Assembly: GCA_963675655.1 (NCBI GenBank) | Contig: OY776489.1 | Coordinates: 868,001-932,000, forward strand | Length of the DNA stretch: 64,000 nt | Origin: CAXXOK01 sp963675655 | GTDB lineage: Bacteria; Bacillota; Clostridia; Christensenellales; Aristaeellaceae | Reading direction: 5' to 3' | In this document: positions 8,617-16,950 of the stretch, piece after piece | Position numbering within the stretch: the first letter of the stretch is position 1 | Layout: every line of letters begins with the position of its first letter | Program-made: the position numbers and the translations under genes | Notes under the pieces: model-generated | What the model saw: the letters and a program-made list of their open reading frames with translations, nothing else | What the model was told of the DNA's origin: nothing | Databases searched by the model: none

Positions 8617-10005
8617 ATGCTGTCGTATCATTATCTGTTGGATATTGCGCTGATCCTGCTGTTCACCAAGTTCCTCGGACTTTTCACCCGCAGGCTCCAG
8701 ATGCCGCAGGTCGTCGGCGCACTGCTGGCTGGTGTTGTTCTCGGCCCGTCAGTGCTCAATATCCTCAACGAAACCAACTTTATCAAACAGGTCTCGGAAC
8801 TGGGCGTTATCATCCTTATGTTCAACGCCGGTTTGGAAACCAACATCACGGAGCTGAAAAAAGCCGGCAAAGCCTCGTTTGTTATCGCACTGATCGGTGT
8901 TCTGCTACCGCTGGCCGGCGGTTTCGGCGTTGCGTACTTCTTTAACCGCGGCGATCTGCTGCAGGGCAACACCAGCGCGTTTTTGCAAAACATGTTCATC
9001 GGCGTTATTCTCACGGCGACGTCGGTTAGCATCACGGTAGAAACGCTCAAAGAGTTGGGCAAGCTGGATACCCGCGCGGGCAGCGCCATCCTCGGCGCCG
9101 CGCTGATCGATGATATTCTGGGCATCATCGCCCTCACCGTCATCTCCAGCTTTGCCGATCCCAGCGTGCAAATCGGCATCGTACTGCTGAAGATCCTGCT
9201 GTTCTTCGTGTTCGCAGGCATCGCGGGGGTCATTTTCTACAAACTGTTCACCATCGCGGTTAATAAAAACGGCCGAGATCTGCGACGGTACGTAATCGTT
9301 GCTTTCGTGTTCTGTTTGCTGATGTCCTACACCGCCGAGCACTTCTTTGGCGTAGCGGATATTACCGGCGCATACTTCGCGGGGTTAATCATCTGCAATA
9401 CCAGTAAATCCAACTACATCGCATCGCGTTTTGAAACGCTCTCCTACATCCTGCTCTCCCCCATCTTCTTTGCCAGTATCGGCATCGGGGTAGAGCTGCC
9501 CAGCATGACGATGAAGCTGATTCTGTTCTCCGTGCTCCTGCTGGTTGTCGCCATCATCACCAAAATCGTAGGCTGCGGTTTGGGCGCTAAAATGTGCGGC
9601 TACACCAAGAGCGAATCTACGCAGATTGGCGTAGGCATGATCTCCCGCGGCGAGGTCGCGCTGATCGTAGCCAACAAAGGCAGCGCGCTGGGGCTGATGA
9701 GCAGTGTGTTCTTCGGGCCGACGATCATCATCGTTATCGTGACTACCATCATTACGCCGATATTGCTGAAAATCGTTTTCAACCGCGAAAAATCCGTGGA
9801 AATCCCCGGCGCGCCCAGTGCCCTGGTACAGGATTTCAACCGTGCGGAAGAGCTGGATAAGATCGAACAGCAATTGAGCACGCAGGGCGAAGAGCTGGAC
9901 AACTTGGAGCAGCAGCTCAGCAGCGGCGATGACAAAGAGCTGCAATGCAAAATGACTGACGATAAAACGCTGGAATGCAAAGTCGTCGATAAAAAGGACG
10001 AATAA
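8617..10005 (+). CDS. CPA2-family cation/proton antiporter
   Basis: A membrane protein of 462 residues with about 12 helices, of the Na+/H+ exchanger family. The paired acidic motif in GAALIDDILGI marks the ion-binding core. LFTRRLQMPQVVGALLAGVVLGP is the usual first-helix region of KefB/NapA-like proteins. There is no TrkA/RCK domain; instead the C-terminal 60 residues are strongly charged and form a probable coiled coil (EELDKIEQQLSTQGEELDNL). ATG 8617 follows ACAGGAG; the frame is open upstream but lacks family similarity. It probably exports Na+ or K+ in exchange for protons. Confidence 0.88.
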   Translation: MLSYHYLLDIALILLFTKFLGLFTRRLQMPQVVGALLAGVVLGPSVLNILNETNFIKQVSELGVIILMFNAGLETNITELKKAGKASFVIALIGVLLPLAGGFGVAYFFNRGDLLQGNTSAFLQNMFIGVILTATSVSITVETLKELGKLDTRAGSAILGAALIDDILGIIALTVISSFADPSVQIGIVLLKILLFFVFAGIAGVIFYKLFTIAVNKNGRDLRRYVIVAFVFCLLMSYTAEHFFGVADITGAYFAGLIICNTSKSNYIASRFETLSYILLSPIFFASIGIGVELPSMTMKLILFSVLLLVVAIITKIVGCGLGAKMCGYTKSESTQIGVGMISRGEVALIVANKGSALGLMSSVFFGPTIIIVIVTTIITPILLKIVFNREKSVEIPGAPSALVQDFNRAEELDKIEQQLSTQGEELDNLEQQLSSGDDKELQCKMTDDKTLECKVVDKKDE

Positions 10006-10046
10006 ATACCGCTGATTTTACATCTTACGTTATCACACATCATGTA

Positions 10047-10098
10047 CCCCGGCAGGCACCGTGCGCACCGCGCGGTGCACCCTGCCGGGGCTTTTCTC
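10047..10098 (+). terminator. Rho-independent terminator after the antiporter
   Basis: CCCCGGCAGG (10047-10056) pairs with CCTGCCGGGG (10081-10090), with a smaller stem in the loop. CTTTTCT follows. Confidence 0.75.
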
Positions 10099-10114
10099 TG
10101 CCTTTTTTCGGGGT

Positions 10115-10143
10115 TTGACAACCCGGTCCTGCGCGGCTATACT
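10115..10143 (+). promoter_or_regulatory. Promoter of the cobalamin riboswitch and btu operon
   Basis: TTGACA at 10115-10120 and TATACT at 10138-10143 have an ideal 17-base spacer and lie just before the riboswitch. Confidence 0.75.
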
Positions 10144-10162
10144 GGCAATACAACCGAATCAG

Positions 10163-10331
10163 GCACGCGAATGCGCCCAAAGCGCCGGCGGAAACGCCGA
10201 GGGAATTGCGGATGAAAATTCCGGGCTATCCCAGTAACCGTGAAGCGGACGAAAAAGCAGCAAAGCCACTGTCGCAAGATGGGAAGGCGCTTGAGTAGGA
10301 TGAGGCCAAGCCGGGAGACCTGTTCGCGCGC
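10163..10331 (+). promoter_or_regulatory. Cobalamin (B12) riboswitch
   Basis: The hallmarks of the cobalamin riboswitch are present in the right order: GAGGGAATTGCGGATGAAAA with TTCCGGG, then AAGCCACTGTCGCAAGATGG, and the B12 box AAGCCGGGAGACCTG near 10308-10322. The ends GCACGCGAA (10163) and TTCGCGCGC (10323) can form the closing P1 stem. A terminator-like hairpin lies just downstream, so control is probably by premature termination when B12 is bound. It governs the ABC importer that follows, identifying that importer as a corrinoid transporter. Confidence 0.88.
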
Positions 10332-10353
10332 AATCCTCTGGGATTGGGCAATA

Positions 10354-10386
10354 CACACGCGCCTTTACGGCGCGCGTTTCTTGGGC
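10354..10386 (+). terminator. Riboswitch-controlled terminator (expression platform)
   Basis: ACGCGCC and GGCGCGCGT flank a TTTAC loop and are followed by TTTCTT. The position, between riboswitch and btuF, suits an expression platform. The U-tract is weak. Confidence 0.5.
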
Positions 10387-10472
10387 TGTCCAGAGGGCAG
10401 CCCTTTGCCATGCCTGCACGGTTCACCGCCGGCGCATAGCGCCCGCGGCAAAAGAAAGGGGAGAAACCATCC

Positions 10473-11393
10473 ATGGCAATCCGGAAAATCCTTTCCCTCC
10501 TGGCAGCGCTGATGCTGCTTTGCACCCTTCCCGCCGGCTGCGGACTGGCGGAAGACACCACCGTAACCGATATGACGGGCCGCACCGTAACGCTGGCCGC
10601 GCCCGCCACCCGTGTAGTCGCCCTGACCGCCGCCGACTGCGAAATTCTCAATGCGCTGGGCGCAGGAGATACGCTGGTAGGCCGCGGTGAATACTGCGAT
10701 TACCCCGCCTCCGTGTTGGCTGTACCCGCGGTGCAGTCCGGCATGGAAACCAACCTGGAGCAAATTATCGCGCTGCAGCCGCAGGTATTGTTGATGGGCA
10801 CCATGGCGCAGACCCAGCAGCAGGTGCAACAGCTGGAAGATGCGGGCATCCGCGTCGTCGTCAGCGATGCGTCCGACATTGCGGGCGTGTACGCCGCCAT
10901 CGGCATGATCGGCACGCTGACCGGTAAGACCACCGAAGCGGATGCGCTGATCGCCGACATGCAGGCGGGCTTTGACACGCTTACGCAAAGCAGCGTTGGC
11001 GAGGGCAAGAGCGTCTATTTTGAAGTATCCCCCCTGCAATACGGCCTGTGGACGGCGGGCAGCGGCACCTTTATGGACGAAATCGCCGCCATGCTGGGAC
11101 TTACTAACATCTTCGCCGATGTGAACGGCTGGGCGGAAGTATCGCAGGAGCAGGTGATCGAGCGCAACCCGGACTATATCGTAACCATTTCCATGTACTA
11201 CGGCGAAGGCCCGACCCCTGTGGAAGAAATTCTAAGCCGCGATGGCTGGGCGGACATTGCTGCCGTGCAAAACGAGGCGATCCTCAACCTGCCCGATAAC
11301 CAGTTAACCCGTCCCGGTCCGCGCCTGATTGAAGGCGCACAGATGCTGAATGATTTCATTGCGGAATCCACAGCAGAAGTGCCCGCCGCGTAA
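10473..11393 (+). CDS. btuF: Cobalamin ABC transporter substrate-binding lipoprotein
   Basis: A lipoprotein of 306 residues with the lipobox LPAGC (Cys23) after a short signal peptide. It belongs to the class of helical-backbone binding proteins (BtuF/FhuD-like): TDMTGRTVTLAAPATRVVAL at the start, LEQIIALQPQVLL in lobe one, VSQEQVIERNPDYIV in lobe two. Placed behind a cobalamin riboswitch and before a FecCD-type permease and ATPase, it should bind B12 or a precursor corrinoid at the cell surface. ATG 10473 follows AAAGGGGAG. The gene symbol rests on the riboswitch rather than on binding-site residues. Confidence 0.85.
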   Translation: MAIRKILSLLAALMLLCTLPAGCGLAEDTTVTDMTGRTVTLAAPATRVVALTAADCEILNALGAGDTLVGRGEYCDYPASVLAVPAVQSGMETNLEQIIALQPQVLLMGTMAQTQQQVQQLEDAGIRVVVSDASDIAGVYAAIGMIGTLTGKTTEADALIADMQAGFDTLTQSSVGEGKSVYFEVSPLQYGLWTAGSGTFMDEIAAMLGLTNIFADVNGWAEVSQEQVIERNPDYIVTISMYYGEGPTPVEEILSRDGWADIAAVQNEAILNLPDNQLTRPGPRLIEGAQMLNDFIAESTAEVPAA

Positions 11394-11578
11394 CGGCCTG
11401 GGTTTACCCCTACATTCCATTTTTCAGCCGGGATATGCCGGAGGCGGAACCCCGCAAAAAGCGAGTTCCCCCGTCCGGCTCCCGCATCCTTCTTTTTCTT
11501 TACGGCAGTAGAAGCGCAGGCATCGTTTCCCTTCCTTCTTCTGCCTCCCTTACCCCATCCCAAAAGGAGGACTCCCCT

Positions 11579-12619
11579 GTGAAAACAACGCGCGAAGGCT
11601 TCCACCCCTGGGCCATTGCGGGGCTTGTGGCCGCGACGCTTTTCACCCTGCTGTTGTGCATTTGCCTTGGCAGCGTTACGTTGCCCCTTGGCGATACCGT
11701 ACGCGTGCTGTGGAGCGCGCTATGGGGCCTGCCCATGCCGGATGGCATCGCGTCGGCTATCGTGCTGTCGGTGCGGCTGCCCCGCGCGGTGTGCGTGGCG
11801 CTCACAGGCGCTTCGCTGGCGCTGTGCGGCGGCGCGATGCAGGGCTTGCTGCGCAACCCGCTGGCGGATGGCTCTACTTTAGGCGTAGCGTCCGGCGCAT
11901 CGCTGGGCGCGGTGGTCGCCATCGCATTTGGCATTACATTTCCGGCGTTGCCGTTGGCAGGCACGATGCTAACAGCCATGGCGTTCGGGTTTTTATCGCT
12001 GCTCATCATCCTGTCGCTAGCCTACCGGCTGGACGGCTCGCTTTCCACTAATACCATCATTCTGGTAGGCGTAGTGTTTTCCATGTTTGCCTCCAGCATC
12101 ATCAACCTCATTGTTACCTTCCGCAGCGAGCGGATGCGCAGCATCACCTTTTGGACCATGGGGAGCCTGCAGGGCAGCGATATGACCAGCGCGTTATTTC
12201 TTGCGATCGCGCTGCTGGTTTTCGGCACGGTTATCATCAGCCTCAGCCGCGAGCTGAACGCCTTTTCGCTGGGGGAGGATAACGCGCGCGCCATCGGCGT
12301 GAATGTAAGGCACGTCAAACTGGTGCTGCTTATTTGCGTTTCCGCGCTCATCGGCGTATGCGTGTCCATCGGCGGGGCGATCGGCTTTGTCGGGCTGGTT
12401 ACGCCGCACATGCTGCGGCTGATCGTCGGCCCCAACCATAAGCGGCTGCTGCCCGCCTCGCTGTTTGGCGGTGCGATCTTCCTGCTTTTGTCCGATTTGG
12501 TCGCGCGTACACTCCTCAGCCCGATTGAACTGCCCATTGGCGTGGTCACATCACTGATCGGCGCGGTGGCATTCATCCTCATTTTTTACCGTTCCCGTAA
12601 GGAGGCCTCCCATGCTTGA
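11579..12619 (+). CDS. btuC: Cobalamin ABC transporter permease (FecCD/BtuC family)
   Basis: A permease of 346 residues with about ten membrane helices and the family motifs LRLPRAVCVALTGASLALCG-like segment (residues near 60-80), GLLRNPLADGSTLGVASGA, and IGFVGLVTPHMLR near the coupling helix. GTG 11579 lies 8 bases behind AAAGGAGG and starts the conserved region; the open frame before it has no membrane or family character. It overlaps the following ATPase by 8 bases. The 185-base gap after btuF holds small hairpins but no convincing terminator. Confidence 0.88.
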   Translation: MKTTREGFHPWAIAGLVAATLFTLLLCICLGSVTLPLGDTVRVLWSALWGLPMPDGIASAIVLSVRLPRAVCVALTGASLALCGGAMQGLLRNPLADGSTLGVASGASLGAVVAIAFGITFPALPLAGTMLTAMAFGFLSLLIILSLAYRLDGSLSTNTIILVGVVFSMFASSIINLIVTFRSERMRSITFWTMGSLQGSDMTSALFLAIALLVFGTVIISLSRELNAFSLGEDNARAIGVNVRHVKLVLLICVSALIGVCVSIGGAIGFVGLVTPHMLRLIVGPNHKRLLPASLFGGAIFLLLSDLVARTLLSPIELPIGVVTSLIGAVAFILIFYRSRKEASHA

Positions 12620-13370
12620 CGTGAAGGATCTATCCGTGCGGTACGGCACGCTGGATGCGGTGCACAGCGTAAGTTTTACGGTACGCGAGGGCGAATGGCT
12701 GATGATTGCCGGCCCCAACGGTGCGGGCAAGAGCACGCTGCTTTCCGCCGTCGCGCAGGGCATACCCTACGATGGAACGGTGCTGCTGGACGGGCAGGAT
12801 GTACGGCATATGAAGCCGCGCGCGCGGGCACGGCGCATCGGTGTGTTAAGCCAGCGCCACGCAGTGAACTACGCCTTTACGGTAGAAGAAATCGTACGCC
12901 TTGGGCGGTACGCTTATACCGGCGCATTCAAAGGCAGCAGCCAGAAGGATGCCGATGCCGTGGAGGAAGCCTTGCGCGTTACCGGCATGGCCCCCTACCG
13001 CAAACATTCGGTGCTCACACTGTCCGGCGGTGAATTACAGCGCACGTTTCTGGCGCAGCTTTTCGCGCAGGAGCCGGATTTGCTGCTGCTGGACGAGCCA
13101 ACCAACCACCTGGATCTGGCGTATCAAAAGCAGACCTTCGAGCTAATTCGTCAGTGGCTGGCTACGCCGGGGCGCGCGGCCGTATCAGTCGTGCACGATT
13201 TATCGCTGGCGCTGAAATACGGCACACACGCGCTGCTGCTGTCCGGCGGCCACACCGCCGCGCTGGGAGAAACGGCGGATGCGCTATCCCCCGCGCACCT
13301 TTCGCAGGTGTACGGCATGGATGTACACGGCTGGATGGATGATTTGCTATCGAACTGGCACCAGAGGTGA
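12612..13370 (+). CDS. btuD: Cobalamin ABC transporter ATPase
   Basis: An ABC ATPase of 252 residues with Walker A GPNGAGKST, signature LSGGELQR, Walker B LLLLDEPT and the switch His in VVHDLSLAL. It drives the FecCD-type permease encoded in the overlapping gene before it. ATG 12612 follows AAGGAGG inside the permease gene, indicating translational coupling. It is the last gene of the riboswitch-controlled operon. Confidence 0.9.
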   Translation: MLDVKDLSVRYGTLDAVHSVSFTVREGEWLMIAGPNGAGKSTLLSAVAQGIPYDGTVLLDGQDVRHMKPRARARRIGVLSQRHAVNYAFTVEEIVRLGRYAYTGAFKGSSQKDADAVEEALRVTGMAPYRKHSVLTLSGGELQRTFLAQLFAQEPDLLLLDEPTNHLDLAYQKQTFELIRQWLATPGRAAVSVVHDLSLALKYGTHALLLSGGHTAALGETADALSPAHLSQVYGMDVHGWMDDLLSNWHQR

Positions 13371-13479
13371 GCGTGCATCCGGTGGATGCCGCGAGCGAGC
13401 CGGAGGTGGCAACTTTTATACGAAAAACCAAATCTTCTTTCGTAATCCATACGTTAAAACCTTATCTATTCCCGTCTAA

Positions 13480-13506
13480 CCGGAGCTTTGCGCCCCGGCT
13501 TTTTCA
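13480..13506 (+). terminator. Probable terminator after the btu operon
   Basis: CCGGAGC and GCCCCGG form a stem with one mismatch around TTTGC and are followed by CTTTTTC. Confidence 0.5.
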
Positions 13507-13541
13507 TTTACCAAAAGATTGCCTTACTTTTATCAATTTTT

Positions 13542-13571
13542 TTGAAAAATCGGTTTCAACCGTGCTATAAT
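13542..13571 (+). promoter_or_regulatory. Promoter and structured leader of desulfoferrodoxin
   Basis: TTGAAA at 13542-13547 and TATAAT at 13566-13571 are separated by 18 bases. The leader of about 150 bases contains a perfect inverted repeat (TGTGCCG/CGGCACA, 13653-13668). Together with the terminator at 13480 this accounts for the gene-free 13371-13733. Confidence 0.6.
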
Positions 13572-13733
13572 GCGGGTATAGTAAAAATTGACAGGCATTG
13601 TTGCACAGAGGCGCAGCCAACCTGCCGCCGCCTCAAACGCAAACGGCTCGGATGTGCCGGTCGGCACATGCAGCCGGTGGCAAAATAGAACCGCCTCACC
13701 CTTACAAACCGATTCGACAGGAGGAAAAAAGTA

Positions 13734-14114
13734 ATGTGTAAAACTCGTTTCTTCGTTTGCAAACATTGTGGCAATCTAGTCGGTATGATTCACGATTCGG
13801 GCGCGCCCCTCACCTGCTGCGGCGAGCATATGACCGAGTTGATCCCTGGCAGCGTGGACGCCAGCAAAGAGAAGCACGTACCCGTTGTTACCGTATCCGG
13901 CGATACCGTAACCGTCAACGTCGGTTCCGTGCCCCACCCGATGACCGAGGAACACTCCATCCAGTGGGTATACCTGCAAACCGAGAAGGGCGGACAGCGT
14001 AAGTGCCTGAAACCCGGCGACGAACCCAAAGCGGTGTTTGCGCTGGGCGGCGATAAAGCTGTTACGGCCTATGCTTACTGCAACCTCCATGGTCTGTGGA
14101 AGACGGACGTGTAA
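13734..14114 (+). CDS. dfx: Desulfoferrodoxin (superoxide reductase, two-iron type)
   Basis: A 126-residue cytoplasmic protein that reduces superoxide to hydrogen peroxide without making oxygen, a typical anaerobe defence. The N-terminal desulforedoxin domain has the Fe(Cys)4 ligands Cys9, Cys12, Cys28 and Cys29 (CKHC and CC). The catalytic domain has Glu46 and His48 (KEKHVP), His68, His74, Cys116 and His119 (CNLHG). All iron ligands are present. ATG 13734 follows AGGAGGAAAAA. It stands alone between a promoter and a strong terminator. Confidence 0.95.
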   Translation: MCKTRFFVCKHCGNLVGMIHDSGAPLTCCGEHMTELIPGSVDASKEKHVPVVTVSGDTVTVNVGSVPHPMTEEHSIQWVYLQTEKGGQRKCLKPGDEPKAVFALGGDKAVTAYAYCNLHGLWKTDV

Positions 14115-14134
14115 TCCGTATCCGCGTGCATCAG

Positions 14135-14178
14135 CACGTAGCGCCACCCTCAAACGAGGGTGGCGCAGCGTGCGTTTT
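14135..14178 (+). terminator. Terminator after desulfoferrodoxin
   Basis: GCGCCACCCTC (14141-14151) pairs perfectly with GAGGGTGGCGC (14156-14166); flanking bases extend the stem and GTTTTT follows. Confidence 0.75.
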
Positions 14179-14307
14179 TCCCCAAGCGGCACAATCGTTT
14201 TCATAAAGCGGCATTTTCCTGTTATATCGTTTCCCGGGGCAGCCCCCTTTTCAACGGGAACGTAAACCCTTTCCTGTTAGACTTTTGCATACACAAAGGA
14301 GCATACC

Positions 14308-16764
14308 ATGAGTAAAAAGGTAGTCATTATCGGCGGTGTAGCCGGCGGCGCAAGCTGTGCGGCACGCCTGCGCAGGCTGGACGAGGACGCGCAGATCGTT
14401 CTGTTGGAGCGCGGCGCCTACATTTCCTACGCCAATTGCGGTTTACCCTATCACGTCGGCGATGTCATCAAATCCCGCAGCGCTCTGCTTTTGCAGACGC
14501 CGGAAGCCATGAAACAAAAATTCAAAGTAGACGTGCGGGTTAAAAACGAGGTCATCTCTATTGACCGCGAAGCCAAAACCGTAACCGTAAAGCGCGTAGA
14601 CACTGGCGAAACCTACGAGGAAGCATACGATACCCTGGTTATTTCCACCGGTTCTTCCCCGTTACGCCCGCCGATTCCCGGCATCGACCATCCCCGTATC
14701 CGTTCGCTGTGGACCGTACCGGATGCCGACGACATCCGCACACTGATTACCGAAAACGGCGTAGACTCCGCCGTTGTGGTCGGCGGCGGCTTTATCGGCG
14801 TTGAAATGGCCGAAAACCTCCGCCACGCGGGGCTCAAGGTTACGCTGGTTGAAATGCTCAATCAGGTCATGGCGCCGCTGGATTATGAGATGGCGCAGCT
14901 CCTGCACGAGAATATCCGCCAAAACGGCGTGGAATTGCAGCTGGGCGACGGTGTGGATTCCTTCGTACCCGCCGGCGACGATGTAACCGTAAAACTGAAG
15001 AGCGGCAAGCAGCTCACCGCTGGGCTGGTGGTGCTAGCCATCGGCGTACGCGCCAACAGCCAGATCGCCAAAGACGCCGGGCTGGAGGTTAACCCCCGCG
15101 GCGGCATTGTGGTGGATGATACGCTGCACACCAGCGACCCCAGCATTTACGCCGTCGGCGACGTGATTGAAGTAACCGATTACGTGTTCAAAGACCGCAC
15201 CATGATTCCGCTGGCCGGACCCGCCAACAAGCAGGGTCGTATCGCCGCCAACAACATCGCAGGCGCTTCGGAACCTTACAAGGGCTCGCAGGGCACATCG
15301 GTGCTTAAGGTGTTCGACCTTACCGCCGCCAGCACCGGCGCAAATGAGCGCACCCTGCAAAAGCGCGGTATGGAACGCGACAAGGATTATAAAACCATTA
15401 CCATCACCCAAAATTCGCATGCCGGGTATTACCCCGGCGCTACGCCCATGACGCTAAAACTGCTGTTCTCCGCAGACGGCAGCAAAATCTTCGGCGCGCA
15501 GATCGTCGGGCGTGAGGGTGTGGATAAGCGTATCGATACCATTGCCACCACCCAGCGTTTGGGCGGCAGCGTGATGGATCTATCCGAGCTGGAGCTGGCT
15601 TATGCGCCGCCGTTCTCCTCGGCCAAAGACCCGGTCAACATGGCGGGCTTTGTCGCCCGTAACGTGCTGGACGGCCTGGTGGGCATCGCTACGTGGGACG
15701 CTCCCGAAACCCATAAGGACGCGGTATTGCTGGACGTGCGCGAGGACGTAGAGTTATTGGCCTTCTCCATACCGGGTGCCAAGCATATTCCGCTGGGGCA
15801 GTTGCGCGACCGGCTGGGCGAACTGGATGCGAGCAAGGAAACCATCGTGTTCTGCGCCATCGGCGTTCGCGCTTACAACGGCGCACGCATCTTGAAGCAG
15901 CATGGCTTTGCCAACGTACTCGTCTATCCGGGCGGCGCACGGTTCTACCAGGCTACGCACTTTGAGGAAGTGGAAACTGATACGTCCGCAAATGCAGCCG
16001 TGGCCGATAGCGGCCGTACCGCTGATTTAGACGAGCCTTCCGCCTCCATGCGCATCGATTGCTCCGGCATGCAGTGCCCGGGCCCGATCATGAAGGTGTT
16101 TGAAACTATGCAGACCATGAAACCCGGCGAGGTAATGGAGGTTTCGGCTTCCGACCCCGGCTTTGCGCGCGATATTGGCGCGTGGTGCCGCCGCACGGGC
16201 AACACGCTTTTATCCAACGAGCGTCAGGGCGACGATTACGTAGCGCTGGTACGCAAAGGCGGCGTGCCCAAGCCCACCGAAGTGCATGAAACGCCCGAGG
16301 GTAAAACGCTGATCGTATTCTCCAATGATTTGGATAAGGTACTGGCCAGCTTCATCATCGCCAACGGCGCAGCCGCCATGGGCCGCCCGGTTACGATGTT
16401 CTTCACCTTCTGGGGGCTTACGGTGCTCCGCCGCCCCAATAAAATCAAGGTGAAAAAGACCTTCATTGAAAAGATGTTTGGCGGCATGCTTCCCCGCGGC
16501 ACCGGCAAGCTGAAGCTTTCCAACATGAACATGCTGGGCATGGGCACCAAGATGATGAAATCCATCATGAAGCAGAAGAATGTGGATTCGCTGGAAACCC
16601 TCATCGAAAAAGCCAAGAAAGCCGGCGTTAAGCTGGTCGCCTGCACCATGAGCATGGATGTGATGGGCATCAAAGCCGAAGAGTTGATCGACGGCGTAGA
16701 GCTTGGCGGCGTAGGCGCCTATCTGGGCGACGCGGAAGAGAGTAACGTGAACCTGTTCATCTAA
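14308..16764 (+). CDS. CoA-disulfide reductase / rhodanese / TusA / DsrE fusion
   Basis: An 818-residue fusion protein. Residues 1-450 are an FAD- and NAD(P)H-dependent disulfide reductase with the FAD motif IIGGVAGGASCAAR and single active cysteine Cys44 (SYANCGLPYH), as in CoA-disulfide reductases. Residues 460-555 are a rhodanese domain with the active loop CAIGVRA (Cys near 516). Residues 575-645 are TusA-like with CPGP (Cys near 589). Residues 655-818 are DsrE-like (LIVFSNDLDKVLASFIIANG). The chain suggests reductive release and passing-on of sulfane sulfur or polysulfide, with persulfides handed between domains. Its neighbour is superoxide reductase, fitting redox and thiol homeostasis. 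Confidence 0.9.
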   Translation: MSKKVVIIGGVAGGASCAARLRRLDEDAQIVLLERGAYISYANCGLPYHVGDVIKSRSALLLQTPEAMKQKFKVDVRVKNEVISIDREAKTVTVKRVDTGETYEEAYDTLVISTGSSPLRPPIPGIDHPRIRSLWTVPDADDIRTLITENGVDSAVVVGGGFIGVEMAENLRHAGLKVTLVEMLNQVMAPLDYEMAQLLHENIRQNGVELQLGDGVDSFVPAGDDVTVKLKSGKQLTAGLVVLAIGVRANSQIAKDAGLEVNPRGGIVVDDTLHTSDPSIYAVGDVIEVTDYVFKDRTMIPLAGPANKQGRIAANNIAGASEPYKGSQGTSVLKVFDLTAASTGANERTLQKRGMERDKDYKTITITQNSHAGYYPGATPMTLKLLFSADGSKIFGAQIVGREGVDKRIDTIATTQRLGGSVMDLSELELAYAPPFSSAKDPVNMAGFVARNVLDGLVGIATWDAPETHKDAVLLDVREDVELLAFSIPGAKHIPLGQLRDRLGELDASKETIVFCAIGVRAYNGARILKQHGFANVLVYPGGARFYQATHFEEVETDTSANAAVADSGRTADLDEPSASMRIDCSGMQCPGPIMKVFETMQTMKPGEVMEVSASDPGFARDIGAWCRRTGNTLLSNERQGDDYVALVRKGGVPKPTEVHETPEGKTLIVFSNDLDKVLASFIIANGAAAMGRPVTMFFTFWGLTVLRRPNKIKVKKTFIEKMFGGMLPRGTGKLKLSNMNMLGMGTKMMKSIMKQKNVDSLETLIEKAKKAGVKLVACTMSMDVMGIKAEELIDGVELGGVGAYLGDAEESNVNLFI

Positions 16765-16779
16765 CCTGCCAGCCTGTAA

Positions 16780-16830
16780 CCCCTGTATTCCCGCCGTATT
16801 GCACGCGCGGGGATACGGGGGTTATTTCTA
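16780..16830 (+). terminator. Terminator after the sulfur-transfer fusion
   Basis: CCCCTGTATTCCCGC pairs with GCGGGGATACGGGG with two G-U wobbles, followed by TTATTTCTATTT. Confidence 0.65.
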
Positions 16831-16950
16831 TTTCCGGCAAACCCACCGGAGCCTATAACTTTTTTGGAACGAATTTCCATAACTTCCTTAAACCGTGTAA
16901 ATTCTATGTTATAATATACCTAAATACCAAAATAGAAAGCGGGGAACGGC

